Assembly (NCBI RefSeq): GCF_002177135.1
Contig: NZ_MWPH01000004.1
Span: 186,001-250,000, forward strand
Source of the DNA: Natronolimnobius baerhuensis
GTDB taxonomy: Archaea; Halobacteriota; Halobacteria; Halobacteriales; Natrialbaceae
DNA: 64,000 nt
Direction of reading: 5' to 3'
Shown: positions 1 through 7,235 of the stretch, piece after piece
Position numbering within the stretch: position 1 is the first letter of the stretch
Layout of the letters: the number at the start of each line of letters is the position of its first letter
Program-made: the position numbers and the translations under genes
Notes under the pieces: model-generated
Seen by the model: only the letters and a program-made list of their open reading frames with translations
Told to the model about the DNA's origin: nothing
Database searches by the model: none

Positions 1-633
1 GAGCAGGAGTGGCTTTGGAGTGGTGTCTCGAAAATGCATCAAGCGGACGCAGAACTTGTTGCCGGACGTATCCGATTTAACTTTTCCTCGGAGAAGACCG
101 CTGCCGAACGGTTTGATGCAATGGCTCATTTGCGGAATGATAAAAAAGTACAACGTGGTGTCGCAATGACAGCGAATCTCTTCGTATGGAAAAAAGCGTT
201 CGAAGAGATAGGTAAATTCCCGCAGAACCTGACATCTGGCGGCGATGTATACTGGACCCGGTCCGCAACGAACTCAGGCATGGAACTCGTCTATTCCCCA
301 GAGGCGATTGTAAATCACCCATCACGTCAACTTCGTCCGCTCCTAAAGAAGATGTATCGTGTCGGGAATGGAAGCATCGAAATGTGGTACTTGGACGATC
401 AAACGACCGCTTGGAGGATTGTTTCCGGATTGATTCAGTTCCCGTTGAAGGTATTTCAGTTTGTGAAAAGTGAGAGCAGTAACAAAACGGAACGAAATAC
501 ACAAACACCATCTGATCGTGATCCCGAACAGACCATCGACGTCTACCTTGCTGCCGTACTCGCGGTCATCGCGCTACTGATCGGAAGGGTTGTTGGCCTC
601 GTTAAATTGCTCTCGCGCCTACTCCACCGTTAG
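1..633 (+). CDS. Family-2 glycosyltransferase, C-terminal part (5' end outside window)
   Basis: The reading frame is open from base 1, so the gene starts upstream of the window; the ATG at 34 is internal. What is visible looks like the C-terminal part of a GT-A family-2 glycosyltransferase. The stretch AMTANLFVWKKAFEEIGKF followed by GGDVYWTRSATNSGMELVYSP is the acceptor-side segment typical of these enzymes (a new residue is checked, then the 'GGDxxW/E' motif). It is followed by a KKMYRVGNG amphipathic segment and a C-terminal hydrophobic helix (about the last 25 residues) that would anchor it to the inner face of the membrane. It is convergent with the next glycosyltransferase gene, with only 13 bases between the stops. 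The substrate cannot be told from sequence. It most likely extends a surface polysaccharide or lipid-linked glycan. Confidence 0.75.
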   Translation, partial: EQEWLWSGVSKMHQADAELVAGRIRFNFSSEKTAAERFDAMAHLRNDKKVQRGVAMTANLFVWKKAFEEIGKFPQNLTSGGDVYWTRSATNSGMELVYSPEAIVNHPSRQLRPLLKKMYRVGNGSIEMWYLDDQTTAWRIVSGLIQFPLKVFQFVKSESSNKTERNTQTPSDRDPEQTIDVYLAAVLAVIALLIGRVVGLVKLLSRLLHR

Positions 634-646
634 AAGCTGATAGAAG

Positions 647-1825
647 CTACGAATTGTTCTTCCCTTCGGTTCGACTGGAGGTCTCCCAGACAACAATATT
701 GGATCCGCGAACGAAGTTCCATAATCCGAGCAACATGCCGTAGTTTGAGTGAAGAAAATAAAATGGAACATGAGTGACGACCGGATCGTCTACCTCGAGA
801 CGGGCCGCGAGTGCGCCGATTGCAGCAAGGAGATAAAAACCAAACTGACCGACCAGCAACAGTTGATAGAGCAGCGAGCCAGTCATCAGGACGAGGCTTG
901 CGCTTGCAACGAACACTAAAAATAGCAGGACCGGTGATAGCCAGCGAACAAGTTTATGAGACCACAATTGATACGAAAACAGCGGATATCGAATCGGATT
1001 CAGTAGGTCAGGATAGTTCGCTATTGCGTGCCAACATCGAGTGACGATCCGAACGCGCCGGCGGGACTCCGACGTTGACGAACTCTCCGTATCCTCCCAC
1101 GCGACTGCCGTAGGTGCGTACGTGACAAGTTCTCCTTGGCGAACGATTTCTAACGGCTCGGCGAAGTCACTAATGGCGTCTCGAGGAAGCGGGATGTACG
1201 ATTCGGCACGGATCGCGTAAATTGACCCGTTGCCGGTCACGAGGGAGTTAACATGCGACTCGAAGCGCTTGATCAGCGATTCGTAACGCCAGTAGACAGA
1301 TTCGCCTTCCACGCCATTGGATTGGCGGTATCGAAGTTCGCCGACTACACAACCGACGTCAGGGCCGAAGTTCTGCACTAACTGCTGGATCGCGTCCGAT
1401 TCGTACATACTGTTTGCGTCGGAGAATACCAAAATATCCTCGTCAACTAGTTCGGCTACTTCGTTTTGGCAGGCCGTCTTTCCGACGCGACCTTCGATTC
1501 GCACGAGTTCGACGCCGTGGTCAGCATACTCTTTGACGATCTCGTCAGTTCGATCTGACGATGCGTCGGAGAAAACGACAATTCTGAGTTTCTCATCTGG
1601 GTATACTAGCTGGAGGCAGTTCTCGATCTTTTCACCGATAATCTCTTCCTCGTTGTATGCAGCGATAATTAGTGCGACAGGTGGATGCTCAGATGGTGAA
1701 GCGTCGGATGTTCGACCGCGTATGCGGCTTCCGATCCACATTGAGAGTGGATAGACGGCGTAGGTATGGACGAGTAAATACAGCGCACCCCAGAAGGTGA
1801 TCAGGGAAAGAATTTCAATTACCAT
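647..1825 (-). CDS. Membrane-anchored family-2 glycosyltransferase
   Basis: This 392-residue protein has an N-terminal hydrophobic helix (about residues 5-25), then a GT-A domain. PPVALIIAAYNEEEIIGEKI is the nucleotide-binding start, VVFSDASSDRTDEI the second strand, ILVFSDANSMYESDAI the DxN/DxD metal-binding region, and RWYESLIKRFES/GNGSIYAIR the acceptor region. The C-terminus has two to three further membrane segments (around 295-345 and 355-375). This layout is that of processive, hyaluronan/cellulose-synthase-like transferases. I chose the ATG at 1825 rather than a GTG at 1843 because a TTAAAAT TATA-like box lies at about 1857-1863. The substrate is unknown. The neighbouring glycosyltransferase and methyltransferase suggest exopolysaccharide or S-layer glycan synthesis. 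Confidence 0.82.
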   Translation of the reverse strand: MVIEILSLITFWGALYLLVHTYAVYPLSMWIGSRIRGRTSDASPSEHPPVALIIAAYNEEEIIGEKIENCLQLVYPDEKLRIVVFSDASSDRTDEIVKEYADHGVELVRIEGRVGKTACQNEVAELVDEDILVFSDANSMYESDAIQQLVQNFGPDVGCVVGELRYRQSNGVEGESVYWRYESLIKRFESHVNSLVTGNGSIYAIRAESYIPLPRDAISDFAEPLEIVRQGELVTYAPTAVAWEDTESSSTSESRRRVRIVTRCWHAIANYPDLLNPIRYPLFSYQLWSHKLVRWLSPVLLFLVFVASASLVLMTGSLLYQLLLVGQFGFYLLAAIGALAARLEVDDPVVTHVPFYFLHSNYGMLLGLWNFVRGSNIVVWETSSRTEGKNNS

Positions 1826-2033
1826 CGCTACGAGTGAGTACACTTCACGAAGGATCGATTTTAAGGGTTTGGTTCATTTTCGTGAATTAAATTGCGAGAT
1901 GCCGATTATGTTATTCTAGTTAAATTTCGACTCGTATGTGTTCTATAATGTTTTCAGATTATATATGATGGAAATATTTAGTGTAAGCTAGTCAAATACT
2001 CAGGATATTCGAATAACCAAACCATTAGCCATA

Positions 2034-2041
2034 GATATATG
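2034..2041 (+). promoter_or_regulatory. TATA box for the methyltransferase gene at 2065
   Basis: ATATATGA lies about 27 bases before the ATG, the spacing of a leaderless haloarchaeal transcript. The surrounding 1826-2064 is strongly AT-rich and contains no gene that I can see. Confidence 0.55.
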
Positions 2042-2064
2042 ACTCAGACTGGTTCAATAAGAAT

Positions 2065-2802
2065 ATGACCGCAGTCCGTCTGGAAGAGGTCCTAAAAAAA
2101 GACCCAGAGACAATCAGTACAGACTTCTCGCACATTCAGCATATGTATACTGGACATTTTTCTGACTATTATTATAATAGGTTCGACCGATCTCTCGATA
2201 TTGCTGACCTTCATCCTGCTAATCAGGCCCTTATTATCGGAGGTGGTACTGGAGTCTTTGCCCTTTCGCTAGCCAAATACGTTGATGATGTTCATTTCAC
2301 AGACATTCCTCGAGAAGAGCCGATGTTTTCAACTGCCCGCACTCTCTTTGACTATTCGACAGTCGACGGTAGTGGGGTTAAGTATACGGCGGCTGATGCA
2401 ACCAACCTTCCATACGATTCCGATTCATTCGATGTGGTGTTTGCGCTTGACGTGCTCGAACACATTCCAGACGAGCGAGCAGCAATCTCCGAACTTAAAC
2501 GCGTTACAGCGTCCAATGGACAAGCCATTGTCTCGTCGCCGATCGAAGTAGGACCGGCGGTCGGCATCCGTGAAGCATACCGTTTTATTGACGGCCGGCG
2601 CTGCAAAACAAAATCGCTCACAGAACTTGGTTTATCTATCATCGGAAAATCTCCACTTGAAAGAAATGACCATCACCGTGGATATGACTTCCGTCAGACT
2701 ATTAAATGGCTATCAGAGGAATTCAACGGCACCTCAACTGAATATTGTCCCTACCCAGCGCTCAAATGGCTAAATCCGACTGTGATAATTAAGAGTAAGT
2801 AG
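2065..2802 (+). CDS. Class I SAM-dependent methyltransferase
   Basis: This 245-residue protein has a Methyltransf_11-type domain. Motif I is ALIIGGGTGVFALSL (about residues 55-69), the post-II aspartate region is YTAADATNLPYDSDSFDVV, and the following LDVLEHIPDERAAISELKRV is the classic 'D(x)LEH' plus helix of small-molecule, sugar or lipid methyltransferases. The N-terminus (residues 1-50) is not recognised. The start follows a well-placed TATA box. The flanking glycosyltransferases suggest that it methylates a glycan or a polyprenol/quinone-type acceptor, but the substrate is not shown by the sequence. Codon use is more AT-rich than in the genes to the right, as is common in surface-glycan islands acquired by transfer. 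Confidence 0.75.
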   Translation: MTAVRLEEVLKKDPETISTDFSHIQHMYTGHFSDYYYNRFDRSLDIADLHPANQALIIGGGTGVFALSLAKYVDDVHFTDIPREEPMFSTARTLFDYSTVDGSGVKYTAADATNLPYDSDSFDVVFALDVLEHIPDERAAISELKRVTASNGQAIVSSPIEVGPAVGIREAYRFIDGRRCKTKSLTELGLSIIGKSPLERNDHHRGYDFRQTIKWLSEEFNGTSTEYCPYPALKWLNPTVIIKSK

Positions 2803-3315
2803 GCGACATACCCGGTTCGGTGATCCTTCCCTGGAGTTGGGTCTCAACTGACTCCTTGAGGATATGGTGAATTCCTAGTCGAACTACCATCGTTGTCGTC
2901 TCATACAACCACACGCTCCAGTCGGATTTACCTGCCAATTTTGTTCACGCAGACTGCTCGGAACGCGGTCGCCCCGACAGATGTCGTCGGCATGATATTT
3001 TAAAATAGTCTTCCTGAGCGAATACTCTGAATGATCATATTGTTTGTTCTTACTCATATTGACAATTCATTTATGATCTTATCTGAGGGATATGAATTGG
3101 CCGTGCGACAACCGAGGGTAGAGGACAAACGTATTGTCTTTGAGGACATATTATTCTAATACACTCTCACACCACAGTGACTCGAGACCCGGAAACCTAT
3201 GTCAAATTATATTTATTCACAGTCTTGGTCTAAGGCGAACACCGCGCTCACCCAGGACAAAACACCTATACCTCTCCGACGGACTCACCACAAATATGAA
3301 CACTTCGGGTGAGCC
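2803..3315. other. 513-bp intergenic region with decayed coding traces
   Basis: No intact gene is seen. On the minus strand between about 2990 and 2803 there are two short protein-like stretches in different frames (ADDICRGDRVPSSLREQNW and then KSDWSVWLYETTTMVVRLG), as if a coding region has lost its frame. I cannot name the ancestral gene. The right part (3030-3300) is AT-rich and holds the promoter of the next gene. Confidence 0.35.
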
Positions 3316-4443
3316 ATGGACGTGATCGACGATGACGGGAACCTCTTTGGCGCGGTCAACGTCGTCGACGCACTCGTGGTCCTGCTCGTTCTCGCGGTTG
3401 TCATCGCTGGGGTTGCCGCTGTCGGTGTCCTCGGTGCAGAAGTCAACGACCCTGACGAGGATGATGAGAACCTCACCGACACACGCTATGCAACCCTCGA
3501 GATCGGAACCGAATCGATCACAACCGCCGAAGCCGTCACCGCGGGCGACGAGCTGACAGCAGGCAACGAACGCCTCGAGATTACAGACACGTACGCAGTC
3601 CGGACCGCGAGCGACGACGCGCATCTCACTGTCCGAACCGAAATCGAGGCGACAGCACACGACAACGGGACGCTCGAGTTTGCCGACAGGGAACTCACCA
3701 CGGGCCAGAACGTCTCAATCGAGACGGATGCCTACGACGTGACGGGCACGACCACCGTGCTCGAGAACGACACGGCCGACCTCCCGACGACCGAGACGGA
3801 CGTCGTGTTCGAACAGACCGTCGATCACGCGACGGCCGAGCAGATCGACGCTGGTGACGTCTCCCAGATCGGCGACGAGACGACAGCCACGCTCGAGAAC
3901 GTCTCCGTCTACCCTATCGCTGCTGACCAGTATCGCGTCATCGCGGGGGCAACACTCACAACGCTCGAGGGTGAGGACGAATACAACACCGTTCGCTACG
4001 GTAACGCCATCGTCGAACCCGACTCGAGTATCGCGTTCGCGACCGACGGCTACACGCTCGGACCGACGATCCGCGAGACGGGGACCACAGCCGAACCGGG
4101 CGAGGACACGACGACGACCGTCGAGATCGACCTCGAGGGACTCGAGGATCGCGAGGCGTCCCAGTTCGAACCTGGCCTGAGCGAAACGATGGGTGGGGAC
4201 ACCTGGGCAACGATCACCGATGTCGAGCGCGACCCCGCCTCGGTCATCGTCGAAACCGACGACGGCGACATACACGAACGCGAGCATCCGACACAGGACG
4301 ACGTCACCCTGACTGTCGAGTTAGACACTCGCGAAACGACCCTCGGGACGCAGTTCAAAGGGACACCGTTGCGTAACGGCGACAGCGTCTACCTCGATTT
4401 CGGCGTCACGACTATCGACGAACGCGCCTGGATCATCGACTGA
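3316..4443 (+). CDS. DUF4330-type membrane-anchored protein
   Basis: This 375-residue protein has one N-terminal transmembrane helix. MDVIDDDGNLFGAVNVVDAL precedes a Val/Leu/Ala-rich helix at about residues 17-42, the hallmark opening of DUF4330 proteins ('G..nviDa.vvl'). The remaining 330 residues are acidic beta-rich sequence outside the membrane, with an internally repeated pattern (a similar fold appears around residues 55-130 and 165-265). The function of the family is unknown. A GGTGA ribosome-binding element precedes the ATG by about 8 bases. The next gene starts 6 bases after the stop, so the two are probably co-transcribed and may act together at the cell surface. Confidence 0.7.
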   Translation: MDVIDDDGNLFGAVNVVDALVVLLVLAVVIAGVAAVGVLGAEVNDPDEDDENLTDTRYATLEIGTESITTAEAVTAGDELTAGNERLEITDTYAVRTASDDAHLTVRTEIEATAHDNGTLEFADRELTTGQNVSIETDAYDVTGTTTVLENDTADLPTTETDVVFEQTVDHATAEQIDAGDVSQIGDETTATLENVSVYPIAADQYRVIAGATLTTLEGEDEYNTVRYGNAIVEPDSSIAFATDGYTLGPTIRETGTTAEPGEDTTTTVEIDLEGLEDREASQFEPGLSETMGGDTWATITDVERDPASVIVETDDGDIHEREHPTQDDVTLTVELDTRETTLGTQFKGTPLRNGDSVYLDFGVTTIDERAWIID

Positions 4444-4449
4444 CCGCCT

Positions 4450-5055
4450 ATGACAGATTCGAACGTCGACACCCACGCAGACCGCGATTCCATCGAGCAG
4501 CGCCTGCGAGCGGGTGCTGAACGATCCAGACTCACAGCCACGACACGAACCCTCGCACGCTACGTCCGCCACTCGTGGTGCTATCGCTGGCTCACGAAAG
4601 AGCCCGATCCGGACGTCATCGTGATCGACCTGCGGGAAACGTACACCGTCGGCCCGTTCATCCGGATTCTCGACGCGATCATCGCACAGTTCGCTCGAGC
4701 AGCCCACTCCTCGCGTGCGGTCGACATCGGCCGCGACATCGCGGCTCGCTTCGAACGCCGACCGCTTCGCGTGCTGGGCATTGCAACGCTCGCTGCACTC
4801 TCCATCTCGCTGCTTCTCTCGGTCGCTCTCAGCCAGACAGGAACGCTCTGGCTCGGCGCACACGTTGCACTTGCCGGCGCGGCAGCACTCGGCCTGCGCT
4901 CGGAGCGAACGCTCGAGGACCTGACTGAAACCCGAACCTGGGAACTGCTCAGTGCGGCATTCGAGCCGCCGGAGCCACCGGAGTCAGAAGCACACGAAGC
5001 CTCGGCTGACGAGGAAACGACTCCAGATGCCGACGCGGACACCAACCGGTGCTAA
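4450..5055 (+). CDS. Haloarchaeal membrane protein of unknown function
   Basis: This 201-residue protein shares a transcription unit with the DUF4330 gene (6-bp gap). It has an Arg-rich cytoplasmic N-terminus (RHSWCYRWLTKEPDPDVIVIDL, residues about 39-60), two adjacent hydrophobic helices (about 113-132 and 134-152: ATLAALSISLLLSVALS and LWLGAHVALAGAAALGL), and an acidic, disordered C-terminal tail rich in Glu/Asp/Pro. The block YTVGPFIRILDAIIAQFARA looks conserved, but I recognise no catalytic motif. Its partner is probably the upstream DUF4330 protein. Confidence 0.65.
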   Translation: MTDSNVDTHADRDSIEQRLRAGAERSRLTATTRTLARYVRHSWCYRWLTKEPDPDVIVIDLRETYTVGPFIRILDAIIAQFARAAHSSRAVDIGRDIAARFERRPLRVLGIATLAALSISLLLSVALSQTGTLWLGAHVALAGAAALGLRSERTLEDLTETRTWELLSAAFEPPEPPESEAHEASADEETTPDADADTNRC

Positions 5056-5068
5056 AACGCAGTCGCGG

Positions 5069-5328
5069 CTACGACTCTGGCTGTGACTCTGAGACTGCGT
5101 CCTCAGCAGCATTGATTCGGACGGAGTCCGTTGTGACAACGATTTCTGTACCCTCGTGGACAAACCGGACAGTCAACTCGCCCTGGTGGTCGACGAGTGC
5201 ATCGAGAGCATCCGGCTCGACAATATCGTACAGCGGCCCAACCGACTCGGGCGGCTGGTCCGTGTAGGCCGCGAGCGCGGAAACCACGGCGGTACTCGCA
5301 GACTCACCGCGTTGAATAGTGTATTCCA
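5069..5328 (-). CDS. HalOD1 output-domain protein
   Basis: This protein of about 86 residues consists of a single haloarchaeal HalOD1 domain. It has an N-terminal helix (ASTAVVSALAAYTDQPPES), the conserved PLYDIVEPDALDALV core, then GELTVRFVHEGTEIVVTTD. The family is common as a C-terminal domain on haloarchaeal signalling proteins and as stand-alone genes; its biochemical role is not established. I chose the ATG at 5328 because residues upstream of it do not fit the domain; a TATA-like CTTATTC at about 5378-5384 would give a leader of about 27 bases. Two further HalOD1 genes lie at 24690 and 25197. Confidence 0.72.
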
Positions 5329-5514
5329 TGGTAGGGACGGGAACGGGGACTCCCAACCTGAGAGGAAGAACCGCTGACGAATAAGACTGACTGATTAGTT
5401 AGTAAAACAGAGTGCCAGATATATCGGTACTTGTGAATGATATAATTATACACAACCACTATCGGTAATCAATTCGAATTCCCACCATCCCACTCCGAGA
5501 CACCCACCTCTCCA

Positions 5515-6969
5515 TTACGAACGCCGACGCAACACTGCGGCCCAGAGATCCGTGAGGACGGTCCAAAGCTGCCGAATCACGATTTTCACGTCGAACCAGA
5601 ACGACTGGCGCCGGATGTATTCGAGGTCGTAGCGCAGTTTCTCGTTCGGGTTCGTACTCTTCGCGCCGTTTACCTGTGCTAACCCGGTCAAACCGGGTTT
5701 GACGAACCAGCGCTTGCGCCAGGAGGGAGCATCGGCCTCGAGGAGGACTTCCTCTTCGGTCCAGGCGGCCCGCGGGCCGACGACGCTCATCTCGCCGATC
5801 AGAATCGACCAGAGCTGTGGGAGTTCGTCCAGATGCGTTCGTCGTAACAGGCGACCCACGCGCGTAATTCGGTCGTTTTCCGCATCCGCAGCGGGAGTCA
5901 CCGATTCGCCCTCGGGGATCATCGTCCGGAACTTGTAGACGGGAAACGTCTCGCCGAAGCCGGCGGTCCGGTCCTGATCGTACAGCACCGGTCCGGGACT
6001 GTCGAGTTTGATCGCAGCGGAGATCACGATCATGAGCGGTGCGAACACGAGCAGTCCGACCGTCGCAAAGACGATATCGAACAGTCGCTTGCCGAGGTGG
6101 TCGAGCGGGTCCCACGGCTCGAGGTCGACATCGACGAACTCGTCGACATCGCCTTCGGAGACAAGCACGCTGTCCGCGTAGTCCCGATGAACCTTCACAT
6201 CGACGCCGTATTCGTGACAGGCATCGAGCGCGCCGAAGAACTCCGCGCGGTCGGCGTGACGAAACGCTAGGACGACCGTATCGACGTCGTGCTCGAGCAA
6301 GACATTCTCGAGGCGTGAGAGCCCGCCAAGGCGTGCGAGGCCGTCAACGTTGCCGTAGCCGTTGGCCGCGAGGCGGTCGGCATCAGTTTGTTCGATTCCG
6401 CCGTCGGGTGCGGGTCGGACGGACTCAAGGTCGGTTCGAGTGCCGACGACGGACGGGCAGAGATAGCCGTGAACGGGGACCGAAAGCAGCGGGGCGATGC
6501 GGTCGATTTGATCGAGGTCGTCCCCGACGACGAGCGTCCGTGCGGCACCGTTGCCAGGGCGGCGACGAATCCAGACGAACCACGCGGGTACTGCGACCGA
6601 CAGAATACCGAACGTCATCACGAGCGTCGCCCGCGGGAGCCGATAGGTGTAGTTGAAGTACCCAAGCGTCGCGAGGACAGAGCCGGCCACGAGCACGCGC
6701 TTTTGAGCGAAAAAGACAGTATCGAGCACGCGCCGCGGATGGGGCCGATACAGCGGCGCGAGACACCCCATGACAGCGCCGATGCTCAGGATGAGCGCCC
6801 AGTAAAACTCACTCCCCGAGAGAACGGTCACCTCGAGGCGGTTGAAGACTGGCACGTGCGTCGTAAACAGACGCTGTGGAAACGGGTGATTCGCAACGGC
6901 GACGGCACCCGCGGTCACCACAATCACGCCGACGACGCTTACCAGCCGGTACTTCCATCCGGTCAACAT
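5515..6969 (-). CDS. Polyprenyl-phosphate sugar transferase (undecaprenyl glycosylphosphotransferase type)
   Basis: This 484-residue protein has the architecture of WbaP/WcaJ-type initiating glycosyl-1-phosphate transferases. Four to five N-terminal membrane helices (about 8-28, 45-65, 80-100, 110-130) are followed by a nucleotide-binding-like central part (RTLVVGDDLDQIDRIAPLLS, VLLEHDVDTVVLAFRH) and a C-terminal Bac_transf domain. That domain shows the membrane re-entrant helix KRLFDIVFATVGLLVFAPLM, the GPVLYDQDRTAGFG motif, PVYKFRTM, RVGRLLRRTHLDELPQLW and VGPRA. These are the catalytic motifs of the family. It would load a sugar phosphate from a nucleotide sugar onto a polyprenyl phosphate, starting an exopolysaccharide or glycan repeat. 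Start chosen at ATG 6969; the longer frame adds residues atypical of the family. Confidence 0.85.
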   Translation of the reverse strand: MLTGWKYRLVSVVGVIVVTAGAVAVANHPFPQRLFTTHVPVFNRLEVTVLSGSEFYWALILSIGAVMGCLAPLYRPHPRRVLDTVFFAQKRVLVAGSVLATLGYFNYTYRLPRATLVMTFGILSVAVPAWFVWIRRRPGNGAARTLVVGDDLDQIDRIAPLLSVPVHGYLCPSVVGTRTDLESVRPAPDGGIEQTDADRLAANGYGNVDGLARLGGLSRLENVLLEHDVDTVVLAFRHADRAEFFGALDACHEYGVDVKVHRDYADSVLVSEGDVDEFVDVDLEPWDPLDHLGKRLFDIVFATVGLLVFAPLMIVISAAIKLDSPGPVLYDQDRTAGFGETFPVYKFRTMIPEGESVTPAADAENDRITRVGRLLRRTHLDELPQLWSILIGEMSVVGPRAAWTEEEVLLEADAPSWRKRWFVKPGLTGLAQVNGAKSTNPNEKLRYDLEYIRRQSFWFDVKIVIRQLWTVLTDLWAAVLRRRS

Positions 6970-7235
6970 TCGTTCCGTCGCACACCAGCGGGTCGTATAA
7001 TATATTTTATATTTTATCCTGAGCGTTTGTCCACCGAAGATACTCACTCTGATCGGAGTGACTCTCGATTGTCGTGTTATGTCAGCAACAGTAATCAGTC
7101 AGCGTTGCCGAGGCAGGCACACTCGCCTGCTCGAGTGATTCACGATTCTCCTGAGTACCCAGATGCAGTCCCGCGATTCCGAGTGCCCACTCGAGACATT
7201 CCGCTCACGCACAGACTGGCAACAGTATGAACTGA

